Notes: a model not told the origin generated them from the sequence alone. Numbered from the stretch's first letter, positions 1 to 7,326 are shown. The stretch is DNA of 18,018 bases from Pseudomonadota bacterium (GCA_023444445.1 JAEXMK010000146.1:1-18018), one strand, 5' to 3'. Program-made: numbers and translations.

Positions 1-16
1 GGGGGCCGTTTTTGTA

Positions 17-1048
17 TCAGGTGCGTTCTGCGGATTTTGCCCAGAGGTTGATATCCGCGTCCTTGGCGTAGCGGTCGATTTCCGCAAGCTCCTCGGTGGA
101 GAACTCGGCATTGTCTAGCGCCTTCACGCAATCTTCGACCTGTTCAACACGGCTTGCGCCGATCAGCGCCGAAGTAATGCGACCGCCGCGCAGGACCCAG
201 GCGATGGCCATCTGCGCCAGCGTCTGGCCGCGGCGTTCGGCGATGCTGTTGAGCGCGCGGATGTTTTCGACATTGCGCTCGTTGAGGAAGGCCGGGTTCA
301 GCGACTTGCTCTGTGATGCACGGCTGCCATCAGGCACGCCGCCGAGATATTTCGTCGTCAGCATGCCCTGAGCCAACGGCGAGAAGACGATGGAGCCGAT
401 GCCCAGTTCTTCCAGTGTGTCGACGAGACCGTCTTCCTCGATCCAGCGATTGATCATCGAATAGCTCGGCTGGTGGATGATGCAGGGCGTGCCGAGGTCC
501 TTCAGGATCGCGGCGGCCTCGCGGGTGCGCTTCGAATTATAGGAGGAAATGCCGACATAAAGCGCCTTGCCCGAGCGCACGATCTGGTCCAGCGCGCCGC
601 AGGTTTCCTCGAGCGGCGTGTCGGGGTCGAAACGGTGGGAATAGAAGATATCGACGTAGTCCAGCCCCATGCGCTTCAGACTCTGGTCGCAGGACGATAT
701 CAGATATTTGCGGCTGCCCCATTCGCCATAGGGGCCGGGCCACATGTTGTAACCTGCCTTGGAGGAGATGATCATTTCGTCGCGATAGCCCCGGAAATCC
801 GTTTTGAGGATTTCGCCGAAGGCGGTTTCGGCGCTGCCGGGCGGCGGGCCGTAATTGTTGGCGAGATCGAAATGGGTGATGCCGAGATCGAAGGCGCGGC
901 GGCAAATGGCCTGTTTCGTCTGGTGCGGCGTGTCATTGCCGAAATTGTGCCAGAGCCCCAGCGAGATCGCCGGCAGTTTCAGGCCGGTCTTTCCGCAATG
1001 ATTGTATTTCATGGATGCGTATCGGTTTTCGGCCGGTTGCCAAACCAT
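17..1048 (-). CDS. yghZ: YghZ/GpR-type aldo-keto reductase (L-glyceraldehyde 3-phosphate reductase family)
   Basis: This 343-residue protein is a cytoplasmic NADPH-dependent aldo-keto reductase of the AKR14/YghZ group. Members reduce L-glyceraldehyde 3-phosphate and methylglyoxal, which suggests a detoxifying or triose-salvage role. The AKR catalytic tetrad is visible as D61, Y66 (in NNYGPPPGSAE), K97 (in SSKAGY) and H138 (in FYSHR). The block GPPPGSAE and the segment MWPGPYG are typical of YghZ rather than of Kvbeta-like AKRs. The ATG at 1048 is chosen because the protein then starts MVWQPAENRY like its E. coli homologue, and because a GGAGG lies 7 bases upstream. An in-frame ATG at 1129 would add 27 residues with no family match. 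It lies 103 bases downstream of the beta-mannosidase on the same strand, so co-transcription is plausible. The family assignment is firm; the physiological substrate here is inferred. Confidence 0.93.
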   Translation of the reverse strand: MVWQPAENRYASMKYNHCGKTGLKLPAISLGLWHNFGNDTPHQTKQAICRRAFDLGITHFDLANNYGPPPGSAETAFGEILKTDFRGYRDEMIISSKAGYNMWPGPYGEWGSRKYLISSCDQSLKRMGLDYVDIFYSHRFDPDTPLEETCGALDQIVRSGKALYVGISSYNSKRTREAAAILKDLGTPCIIHQPSYSMINRWIEEDGLVDTLEELGIGSIVFSPLAQGMLTTKYLGGVPDGSRASQSKSLNPAFLNERNVENIRALNSIAERRGQTLAQMAIAWVLRGGRITSALIGASRVEQVEDCVKALDNAEFSTEELAEIDRYAKDADINLWAKSAERT

Positions 1049-1077
1049 GGGTCTTCCTCCACTTGCTGATGACTGGC

Positions 1078-1094
1078 TGCCGGAGAACCCGGCA
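1078..1094. other. small intercistronic hairpin between beta-mannosidase and reductase
   Basis: TGCCGG and CCGGCA form a perfect 6-bp stem around a 5-base loop in the 103-base gap between the two minus-strand genes. No U-run follows on the minus strand, so it is not a standard terminator. It could affect mRNA processing or stability, or be chance. Confidence 0.3.
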
Positions 1095-1151
1095 ACCCTT
1101 TGAACCGATGAAAACAGGCGCGGACGCACCTGTCATTCCCGAGAGGGATGG

Positions 1152-3635
1152 TTATGCCTTTCTCCGCATGGTTTCAATGGCGGGATCGGGCGGGGACTGG
1201 CAGGTATGAAGATCGAAGATGCGGAAATGCGGCTGGGGGCCGGCCGCCTTCGGGGTGAAGATGATGCGACGCGTTTCGCCGGCGGAAAGGTCGAACAGAT
1301 TGTCGGAATAACGTCCGGGCTGGTCCGCCTCCAGCATGACAAAGAGGGCGAGACCAGCGGCGGTGACATCGATTTCAAACTGGCCGTTTTTCAGCGGACC
1401 GACGGAGATATCCAAGCCGGCGGGCTGAAGCTCCAGTGCCTTGTAGGTGTCGCGCGCATGATGGCCTTCGCCGGTCATGCCGTTGGAAGCGATGAAGCTC
1501 CACGCAAGGATGGCGCCATCCGGCAGGCTGTCCATGTCGATGTCTGTCAGCGTCGCGGCCTTGTCCGTCGCGCATGTGCCGTTGGCGGATTTCAGCGGCA
1601 CGCGGTTGCCGTCCATGGTCAGTGCCACGATGTTCATGTCGATTTCTACATCTTCCGCCGTGTCGTTGACCATGGAGAAGCTCACCCGGCGTCCATCCTT
1701 TGAGGGAATGGCCGAGACCGCGACCGGCTGGAAGAAACGGCGGGCAGCATAATGCAGCGCCTTCCAGCCGCCGCCATAATCGAGGCTCGACCATGAGGCG
1801 ACCGGCCAGGTGTCGTTCAGCTGCCAATATAGCGTGCCCATGCAATGGGGCTTGAGCGAGCGCCAGTAATCGACAGCCGTGCGGATGGCGAGCGCCTGCT
1901 GCACCTGGCTCAGATAAACGAAGTTTTCGAAATCCCTGGGAAAGCGGAAGTAGCGAAACATGGTGCCGGCGATCCGTTCATTGCCGCCCACATTCTTCTG
2001 GTGCAGTTCGATGACCGGAGAGGCGATGTTCATGTCCTTGTCTTCCGCATAGGTGCGGATGACAGGCATGGACGTATAGGACTGGAAACCGAACTCAGAG
2101 CAAAAGCGCGGCTTGAGCGAGCGGTAATTGTCGAACGACTTGTTTTCGTGCCAGACGGACCAATAATGCATGTCGCCGGAGCCATCCGCGTGCCAGGCAT
2201 CGCCATAATCGAGATAACCCGAGGCTGGGCTCGACGGCCACCAGAGCGCTTCGGGGGCGGCTTTTTTGAGCGCTTTTTCGATAGTGCGGTTCAGGCGGTC
2301 GTAAGCCACAAGATAGCGGTCACGATTGTTGCGGGATTCGTCGAACCAGGTCAGCGCACCCACCAGCTCGTTATCGCCACACCAGAGCGCGATGGAGGGG
2401 TGAGAGGAGAGGCGTTTGACCTGATAATCGACCTCGTGTTCGACATTGTCGAGGAAGTCATCGCTGCAGGGATAGAGATTGCATGCGAACATGAAGTCCT
2501 GCCAGACCAGAAGGCCAAGGCGATCGCAGAGGTCGTAGAACCAGTCCTCCTCATAGAACCCGCCGCCCCAGACACGGATCATGTTCATATTGGCCTCGAC
2601 TGCTGAGCAAAGGAGGTCTTCGGTCTTTTCCCGGCTGGTGAGCGAATAAAGCGCATCTGCCGGAATCCAGTTGGCGCCGCGGCAGAAGATTTCCCGGCCG
2701 TTGATGCGGAAGGCGAAGCGGCTGCCGGCCTCATCCTTGTCGGTCAAAAGCTCGACGGTCCTGAAGCCGATCTGGCGGGTGACGGTCTCGTCGGGCAGTT
2801 CTACCGTCAGTCTGTTGAGCGTCTGCTCGCCACTGCCGGCCGGCCACCAGAGTTCCGGATTTTCCACGAAGAAGACGTGGCGTACAATCGTCTCGCCCGC
2901 GCCGACGCCGCAATCGAGCCGCAGCCTTTCATCGTTAAGGGAGAGGTAGACCGGCAGGCTTGCCGGTCCCTCTGCAAAGAGGGTGACGGCCACATGCAGC
3001 TCGACACCGCCTTCGACATGGTGCTGCGAGGTGACGACATGTTCGATGCGGGCCGTATCGAGCCGCTTCAGCAGGATTTTGCCGTAGAGGCCAAGCGGCG
3101 CGATGGCGATGTTCCAGTCCCAGCCAAAATGGCATTGAGGCTTGCGCAGCATGTTGCCATTCGCGATCGGCGAGTTGCCGAGGTGATAGGGAATGTAGAA
3201 GGGTTGCCGTGCCTGCCGCTCTGCGCCTGCCGCGATGTTGGAGTGAAAATGGATGCGGATGGTGTTTTCACCCGGCCGCACGGCGCGCGAAATATCGGGG
3301 CGATAACGGCGGAAGCAATTGTCGGCACTCAACACCGGGATATCGTTGACGAAGATGATGGCGACGGTGTCGAGATAATCGATATCGAGATACCAGCTCG
3401 CCTCGATGTCATCAAGGATGAAGGTCCTCTCGATGATCCAGTCCTGCTGTGCGACCCATTGCACGGCCTTCTCATTGGCGCCGTGATAGGGATCGGGAAT
3501 GATAGCGGCATTTTTGAGGGCGGAGTGGATATCGCCGGGAACGGAAAGCTCGGTGGCATGGTCTCCTTCCGCCGAGGTGAGGTGCCAGAGCCCGGCCAGA
3601 TCGATGACGGTTTCGGGCGTGGAGGAAGCAATCAT
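1152..3635 (-). CDS. Beta-mannosidase, glycoside hydrolase family 2
   Basis: This enzyme of about 830 residues is predicted to remove terminal beta-D-mannose from manno-oligosaccharides or glycans. It has the full GH2 layout: an N-terminal sugar-binding beta-sandwich (about 10-190), an Ig-like domain (about 195-300), a TIM barrel (about 305-620) and C-terminal beta domains. The segment RVWGGGFYEEDWFYDLCDRL starts the barrel. The acid/base Glu is in WCGDNE and the nucleophile Glu is in CSEFGFQSY; these are E423 and E514 counted from the start used here. No signal peptide is seen, so it probably acts in the cytoplasm on imported oligosaccharides. Two in-frame ATGs compete. The one at 3650 has no Shine-Dalgarno, while the one at 3635 (protein MIASSTPE) has AGGG 7 bases upstream and is preferred. 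No transporter is adjacent. The divergent LacI-type gene is its likely regulator. Confidence 0.93.
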   Translation of the reverse strand: MIASSTPETVIDLAGLWHLTSAEGDHATELSVPGDIHSALKNAAIIPDPYHGANEKAVQWVAQQDWIIERTFILDDIEASWYLDIDYLDTVAIIFVNDIPVLSADNCFRRYRPDISRAVRPGENTIRIHFHSNIAAGAERQARQPFYIPYHLGNSPIANGNMLRKPQCHFGWDWNIAIAPLGLYGKILLKRLDTARIEHVVTSQHHVEGGVELHVAVTLFAEGPASLPVYLSLNDERLRLDCGVGAGETIVRHVFFVENPELWWPAGSGEQTLNRLTVELPDETVTRQIGFRTVELLTDKDEAGSRFAFRINGREIFCRGANWIPADALYSLTSREKTEDLLCSAVEANMNMIRVWGGGFYEEDWFYDLCDRLGLLVWQDFMFACNLYPCSDDFLDNVEHEVDYQVKRLSSHPSIALWCGDNELVGALTWFDESRNNRDRYLVAYDRLNRTIEKALKKAAPEALWWPSSPASGYLDYGDAWHADGSGDMHYWSVWHENKSFDNYRSLKPRFCSEFGFQSYTSMPVIRTYAEDKDMNIASPVIELHQKNVGGNERIAGTMFRYFRFPRDFENFVYLSQVQQALAIRTAVDYWRSLKPHCMGTLYWQLNDTWPVASWSSLDYGGGWKALHYAARRFFQPVAVSAIPSKDGRRVSFSMVNDTAEDVEIDMNIVALTMDGNRVPLKSANGTCATDKAATLTDIDMDSLPDGAILAWSFIASNGMTGEGHHARDTYKALELQPAGLDISVGPLKNGQFEIDVTAAGLALFVMLEADQPGRYSDNLFDLSAGETRRIIFTPKAAGPQPHFRIFDLHTCQSPPDPAIETMRRKA

Positions 3636-3721
3636 GATCGGACCCTGCATAATTTGAATTCAACGAAAACGGGCGGCATTATGATGCAGGCTTGTGTCAG
3701 AATCGGGGGAGAATGGATGGG

Positions 3722-3757
3722 TGCAAAGCGGCCGCGACATGCTTATCCGGCTTTGCA
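3722..3757. repeat. inverted repeat TGCAAAGC-N20-GCTTTGCA upstream of beta-mannosidase
   Basis: Two perfect 8-bp arms, at 3722-3729 and 3750-3757, are separated by 20 bases. They lie 72-107 bases upstream of the beta-mannosidase ATG at 3650. The feature could fold in the leader RNA, or act as two half-sites for a regulator. No factor can be named from sequence alone. Confidence 0.45.
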
Positions 3758-3769
3758 ATTTCCTCCCTC

Positions 3770-3783
3770 CGGCAACGTTACCG
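3770..3783. promoter_or_regulatory. candidate LacI-family operator, CGGCAACGTTACCG
   Basis: This is a 14-bp palindrome centred on a CG step with a single mismatched base pair (arms CGGYAAC / GTTRCCG). That form is typical of LacI/GalR-family operators. It lies about 120 bases upstream of the beta-mannosidase ATG at 3650, on the control side facing the divergent LacI-type gene. The sequence shows the palindrome; the binding protein is inferred from the neighbourhood. Confidence 0.6.
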
Positions 3784-3877
3784 TAAAACAATCCTCCAGT
3801 CATTCCTTTGAGTGGCCTCCGGGTGCCTGAAAAATGCGTGGTGTTTACTGAGCAGAATAGAGAGATTTCATGGAGCC

Positions 3878-3908
3878 TATTTATATCAGTTTTATTTATT
3901 TATATCAG
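3878..3908. repeat. 12-bp direct repeat TATTTATATCAG in the regulator's promoter
   Basis: Perfect copies lie at 3878-3889 and 3897-3908, 19 bases apart start to start. The segment (about 3840-3960) is clearly more AT-rich than the rest of the window. The second copy falls in the spacer of the predicted promoter of the LacI-type gene, so the repeat may be a tandem activator or repressor site or an UP-like element. Confidence 0.45.
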
Positions 3909-3919
3909 GAAATTATAAT
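3891..3919 (+). promoter_or_regulatory. predicted sigma70-type promoter of the LacI-type regulator
   Basis: A consensus -10 box TATAAT (3914-3919) lies 17 bases after TTTATT (3891-3896), which matches the -35 consensus at three of six positions. The -10 box sits inside a 10-bp perfect palindrome (3911-3920), so TATAAT also reads on the minus strand. Transcription from here would give a leader of roughly 210 bases before the ATG at 4140. Confidence 0.4.
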
Positions 3920-4109
3920 TGTTTTCTAATCTGAATAATAAGGATTTTTGTCGGGTCAATATCGACAGTTCGAGGCCATGGCGAAAGGGCGGGGGCCGGG
4001 AAATATTTTCTCGATCTATATCGTTATAGCCGGTTTGGCGGATAGGTGGAAAAGACTGGCGGCTTGCCGGAGACCTTTGCCTTTGCAACAGAGCAAAAGC
4101 TATCTATGA

Positions 4110-4123
4110 TTACCGTTCGGTAA
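4110..4123. promoter_or_regulatory. candidate autoregulatory operator, TTACCG-TT-CGGTAA
   Basis: Two perfect 6-bp arms are separated by 2 bases and end 16 bases before the regulator's ATG at 4140. The TTACCG arm also occurs in the operator candidate at 3770-3783, where it reads GTTACCG. This suggests the same LacI-type protein could bind both sites, repressing both itself and the divergent beta-mannosidase. Confidence 0.6.
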
Positions 4124-4139
4124 AGCGTGGCGAAATGAC

Positions 4140-5192
4140 ATGAACGATACTGGCAAATCCGGCGGGGGCGACATACCTGCAACGACGGGCGAGCGCCCGA
4201 CACTGAAGACCATCGCTTATATGACGGGCCTTGGCATCACCACCGTGTCGCGCGCGCTGAAGGATGCGCCTGACATCGGCGCCGAGACCAAGGAGCGCGT
4301 GCGGCTCATCGCCCGGCAGATCGGATACCAACCGAACCGTGCCGGCGTGCGCCTTCGCACCGGCAAGACCAATGTCATCGCGCTGGTGCTGAGTGTCGAC
4401 GAGGAGTTGATGGGTTTCACCAGCCAGATGGTGTTCGGCATCACGGAAGTGCTTTCCACCACGCAATATCACCTTGTCGTTACGCCCCACACGCACGCCA
4501 AGGATTCCATGGTTCCGATCCGCTATATTCTCGATACCGGCTCGGCGGACGGGGTGATTATCTCGAAAATTGAGCCCAACGATCCGCGTGTTCGCCTGAT
4601 GACGGAACGCAACATGCCTTTCGTCACCCATGGGCGCACGAATATGGGTATTGAGCACGCCTATCACGATTTCGATAACGAGGCCTATGCCTATCAGGCC
4701 GTGGAGCGTCTCGCGCAAAGCGGGCGGAAGAGAATTGCCGCTGTCGTTCCGCCATCGCAATTCTCCTATCACGATTATGTCCGCAAGGGTTTCAACCGCG
4801 GCATCAGGGATCTCGGGCTGACCGAATTTCCCTTCGATGCCATTACGACCGAGACGTCGCTCGATAAAATCCGCGATTTCGGTGAAGCGCTGATGAAATC
4901 CGATGATCGACCGGACGGCGTCGTCTCGATCAGCGGTAGCAGCACGGTGGCGCTTCTCGCCGGTTTTGAGGCTGCGGGGGTAAAGATTGGCGAGGATATC
5001 GATGTAGTCTCGAAACAGTCGGCCGAGTTCCTGAACTGGATCCAGCCGCAAATAGTCACTGTGCACGAGGATATCAAACTTGCGGGCAGGGAGCTTGCCA
5101 GAGCCCTGCTGTCACGCATCAACGGTGAGCCGCCGGAAACGCTGCAAACCATCAATCGCCCGGTCTGGTCGCCCCTGAAGCCGAAGCCGTAA
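4140..5192 (+). CDS. LacI/GalR-family transcriptional regulator (likely controls the beta-mannosidase)
   Basis: This is a 350-residue sugar-responsive DNA-binding protein. The helix-turn-helix lies at about 21-40 ([20 protein letters not shown]) and the hinge region at about 50-70 ([11 protein letters not shown]). A periplasmic-binding-protein-like effector domain follows from about 78 to the end. The first 18 residues are a Gly/Thr-rich extension before the usual LacI start. The start codon has only a weak Shine-Dalgarno, but no better in-frame start is seen. It is divergent from the beta-mannosidase across a 489-base region holding two palindromic operators, so it is probably the local repressor or activator, with a manno-oligosaccharide or related sugar as effector. 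The family is certain; the effector and targets are inferred. Confidence 0.92.
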   Translation: MNDTGKSGGGDIPATTGERPTLKTIAYMTGLGITTVSRALKDAPDIGAETKERVRLIARQIGYQPNRAGVRLRTGKTNVIALVLSVDEELMGFTSQMVFGITEVLSTTQYHLVVTPHTHAKDSMVPIRYILDTGSADGVIISKIEPNDPRVRLMTERNMPFVTHGRTNMGIEHAYHDFDNEAYAYQAVERLAQSGRKRIAAVVPPSQFSYHDYVRKGFNRGIRDLGLTEFPFDAITTETSLDKIRDFGEALMKSDDRPDGVVSISGSSTVALLAGFEAAGVKIGEDIDVVSKQSAEFLNWIQPQIVTVHEDIKLAGRELARALLSRINGEPPETLQTINRPVWSPLKPKP

Positions 5193-5266
5193 ACGGTCTG
5201 GAGTATTTCCGGTAAAAGTTTGTGACGATTTTTCCTCTGGAAAACGCGTGCAAACAGAGACGGAAG

Positions 5267-5301
5267 AGCACACCGAATGGCGGGGTCAAACACGGTGTGC
5301 T
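5267..5301. terminator. candidate bidirectional terminator between the LacI-type gene and znuA
   Basis: AGCACACCG (5267-5275) and CGGTGTGCT (5293-5301) form a perfect 9-bp stem with a 17-base loop, midway between two convergent genes. There is only a short pyrimidine stretch after it and no long U-run, so it may work as a weak or Rho-assisted terminator or as an mRNA 3' end-protecting structure. Confidence 0.45.
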
Positions 5302-5309
5302 TCTCCTGC

Positions 5310-5332
5310 TGATCCGGCGTTTCCGCGGATCA
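5310..5332 (-). other. hairpin overlapping the znuA stop codon
   Basis: TGATCCG and CGGATCA form a 7-bp stem around a 9-base loop, and the znuA stop codon lies in one arm. No U-run follows on the minus strand. It could protect the znuA mRNA 3' end together with the hairpin at 5267-5301. Confidence 0.3.
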
Positions 5333-6307
5333 GGACAGGCAGTCCTTCAGCGAACCGGCAATGCCGCGCATCAGCTTGAAATAAAGATCGGGGCCGGGCT
5401 CCAGTGTCGCGGCTTCCGGATCGAGCGTTGCCGATTTCGCCGCCGTGCCTTCGGTGATCACCGAAACCAGTTTTGGCTCGAATTGCGGTTCGGCAAAAAC
5501 GCAGGTGGCGCCGAGCTGACGAACCTTCTCCTGCATCTGCTTGACCCGATCCGCGCCCGGCAGAGTTTCGGGGCTGACGGTGATTGATCCTGCGGTTTTC
5601 ACGCCGTAACGGTGCTCGAAATATTGATAGGCATCGTGGAAGACGATGAAGGGCTTTTCCTTCACCGGCTTCACGGTTTCCGCGACTTCGGCATCGAGGG
5701 CGTCCAGATCGTCGATCAGCTTCCTGGTGTTGGCCTGATAGGTCGCGGCATTGCCGGCATCGGCCGCAATCAGTGCCGTTTCGATCGCCTGAGCCATGGC
5801 CTTGGCATTGGCGGGGTCCAGCCAGAGATGTGTGTCATAGGCGCCGTGTTCGTGTTCCTCGGCATCGGCATGGTCGTGCGCATGATTATGATCATGCGCG
5901 CCTTCGCCCTCGCTGTGGCCTTCTTCGCCATGATCGTGCGCTTCAAAGGGGCCGCCTTCGCGGAAGGGCAGCTTCTCCAGACCCTTGGCATCTTCCAGTT
6001 CCACCACCGTCGCCTTGCTGGCCAATGCCTCCAGAGGCTTTTGCAGGAAAGCTTCCAGTCCGGGGCCGACCCAGAATACCACATCCGCCTTTTCGAGCTT
6101 GCGTGCATTGGACGGCCGCAGATTATAGGTGTGCGGCGAGGCCGCGCCGTCAACGATGAGCTGCGGTTCGCCCACACCCTTCATGATCGCTGCAACGAGA
6201 GAGTGGACAGGCTTGATCGAGACCACGACGTCGGGCGCGGCAGTTGCGCCCGAAGCGGCGGCCGCTATTGCCACCGATGCCATGAGCGGGATCAGGGTCG
6301 ATTTCAT
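5330..6307 (-). CDS. znuA: ZnuA, periplasmic zinc-binding protein of the high-affinity zinc ABC transporter
   Basis: This 325-residue solute-binding protein delivers Zn2+ to the ZnuBC importer. A signal peptide is visible (MKSTLIPLMASVAIAAAASG, cleavage near ATAA-P). The three zinc-binding His of the cluster A-I family can be placed at H59 (SPHTY), H160 (DTHLWLDP) and H224 (VFHDAYQYFEHRYG). Between the first two lies a His/Asp/Glu-rich loop (about 123-153, e.g. HDHNHAHDHADAEEHEH), the feature that separates zinc-specific ZnuA from manganese-binding relatives. The ATG at 6307 has GGAGAG 6 bases upstream. It is divergent from znuC-znuB-zur over 104 bases, with a Zur-box-like site beside its -10 box, so repression by Zur when zinc is plentiful is expected. 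Confidence 0.97.
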   Translation of the reverse strand: MKSTLIPLMASVAIAAAASGATAAPDVVVSIKPVHSLVAAIMKGVGEPQLIVDGAASPHTYNLRPSNARKLEKADVVFWVGPGLEAFLQKPLEALASKATVVELEDAKGLEKLPFREGGPFEAHDHGEEGHSEGEGAHDHNHAHDHADAEEHEHGAYDTHLWLDPANAKAMAQAIETALIAADAGNAATYQANTRKLIDDLDALDAEVAETVKPVKEKPFIVFHDAYQYFEHRYGVKTAGSITVSPETLPGADRVKQMQEKVRQLGATCVFAEPQFEPKLVSVITEGTAAKSATLDPEAATLEPGPDLYFKLMRGIAGSLKDCLS

Positions 6308-6328
6308 GAAATGCTCTCCACTTGAACA

Positions 6329-6334
6329 AGTATA
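6329..6334 (-). promoter_or_regulatory. predicted -10 box of znuA (TATACT on minus)
   Basis: TATACT on the minus strand differs from TATAAT at one position. It would start transcription about 15 bases before the znuA ATG. It directly abuts the Zur-box-like palindrome at 6335-6352, the position expected for repression by blocking RNA polymerase. No good -35 hexamer is seen. Confidence 0.45.
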
Positions 6335-6352
6335 GTTATGTTATTACATTTA
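6335..6352. promoter_or_regulatory. candidate Zur operator in the znuA/znuC intergenic region
   Basis: Read on minus, this segment is TAAATGTAATAACATAAC. Its core ATGTAATAACAT is a palindrome with one mismatched pair. It resembles AT-rich Zur boxes of the AATGTTATAACATT type. Its place between divergent znuA and znuC-znuB-zur, next to the znuA -10 box, supports the call. The exact consensus match has not been computed. Confidence 0.6.
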
Positions 6353-6379
6353 TTGCGTAACTCTATAACGTATGCAATA
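6351..6379. promoter_or_regulatory. 29-bp imperfect palindrome near the znuC promoter, possible second operator
   Basis: The ends TATTGC and GCAATA pair perfectly, and further inner pairs (TA/TA) extend the symmetry. It includes TATAAC (6364-6369), a possible -10 box for znuC. It could be a second Zur site for the plus-strand operon, giving each divergent promoter its own operator. Confidence 0.35.
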
Positions 6380-6411
6380 GCGGTAGGCAACATCGCCGAA
6401 CGGACAATCCC

Positions 6412-7326
6412 ATGCCTCATTCCGCCCCTGAGGGCAACGAAATACTGGTTTCTCTTGCCAATGCCGGCGTGCAGCGGAACGGCCGCTGGCTGGTGCGCGG
6501 AGTGGAGTTTTCCGTCAGCAGGAGCGAGATCGTCACGCTGATCGGCCCGAACGGCTCCGGCAAATCCACCAGTGCAAAAATGGCGATCGGCGTGGTTAAG
6601 CCAAGCGAGGGCAACGTCTCTCGCAAGCCCGGTCTGCGCGTCGGTTATGTGCCGCAGAAGCTCTCGGTGGACTGGACCATGCCGCTTTCCGTGCGGCGTC
6701 TGATGACACTCACCGGGCCGCTGCCTGCGCGCGAAATCGACGCGGCGCTGAATGCGACTGGTATCGCACATCTGGCCAATGCCGAGGTGCAGCATCTTTC
6801 CGGCGGCGAGTTCCAGCGGGCGCTTCTGGCCCGCGCCATCGCCCGCAAGCCCGATCTGCTGGTTCTCGACGAGCCTGTTCAGGGCGTTGATTTTTCCGGC
6901 GAGATCGCACTTTATGATCTGATTAAAAACATCAGAAATTCAAGTAATTGTGGTATTCTGTTAATCTCACATGACCTGCATGTGGTGATGGCGGAAACCG
7001 ATACCGTTATCTGCCTGAATGGCCATGTCTGCTGCCGTGGCACGCCGCAGGCAGTCAGCCAGAGTCCGGAATATATGCGGCTGTTCGGCGGCGCGGCGTC
7101 CAAGGCGCTTGCGGTCTATAGCCACCATCACGATCACACCCATCTGCCTGATGGCCGGGTGCAGCATGCGGATGGAACGGTGACGGATCATTGCCATCCC
7201 GAGGACGGACACCATCACGGGCATGAGCATCATCATGACCATGGGCATCAGGACGGACATGGCGAATGCGGCTGCGGCCATGACCATGCACCCGCGGATC
7301 AGCGGCAGGAAGAACGCCATGTTTGA
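6412..7326 (+). CDS. znuC: ZnuC, ATP-binding subunit of the zinc ABC transporter, with a His-rich tail
   Basis: This 304-residue ATPase powers zinc import through ZnuB at the inner face of the cytoplasmic membrane. The motifs are complete: Walker A GPNGSGKST (45-53), Q-loop PQK (81-83), signature LSGGE (129-133), Walker B LLVLDEP (149-155), D-loop GVD, and switch His in ISHDLH (H187). After the nucleotide-binding domain comes a tail rich in His and Asp (about 238-292, e.g. HHHGHEHHHDHGHQDGHGE) with a Cys-Gly-Cys-Gly-His cluster. This probably buffers or senses zinc; the E. coli protein is shorter by about 50 residues. The Shine-Dalgarno before the ATG is weak. The gene overlaps znuB by 8 bases, so translation is likely coupled. 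Confidence 0.97.
   Translation: MPHSAPEGNEILVSLANAGVQRNGRWLVRGVEFSVSRSEIVTLIGPNGSGKSTSAKMAIGVVKPSEGNVSRKPGLRVGYVPQKLSVDWTMPLSVRRLMTLTGPLPAREIDAALNATGIAHLANAEVQHLSGGEFQRALLARAIARKPDLLVLDEPVQGVDFSGEIALYDLIKNIRNSSNCGILLISHDLHVVMAETDTVICLNGHVCCRGTPQAVSQSPEYMRLFGGAASKALAVYSHHHDHTHLPDGRVQHADGTVTDHCHPEDGHHHGHEHHHDHGHQDGHGECGCGHDHAPADQRQEERHV

Noticed and set aside
1845..2606. A 253-codon open frame on plus, antisense to the beta-mannosidase
   Set aside because: It is a shadow frame of the GH2 gene with no recognisable domain and no supported ribosome site.
2877..3830. A 317-codon open frame on plus running from inside the mannosidase gene into the control region
   Set aside because: Most of it mirrors the mannosidase N-terminus. 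The extra part crosses the operator region, and no family is recognisable.
3900..4088. A 62-codon open frame on minus in the mannosidase/regulator gap
   Set aside because: It is AT-rich at its end and lacks a ribosome site, a recognisable domain or normal codon use.
4110..5066. A 318-codon open frame on minus, antisense to the LacI-type gene
   Set aside because: The plus-strand gene has a clear HTH and sugar-binding domain. The antisense product has no family features.
7120..7290. Repetitive CAT/CAC-rich segment that could be taken for a tandem repeat or a CRISPR-like array
   Set aside because: It is in frame in znuC and encodes the His-rich tail. There is no regular repeat unit or spacer pattern.
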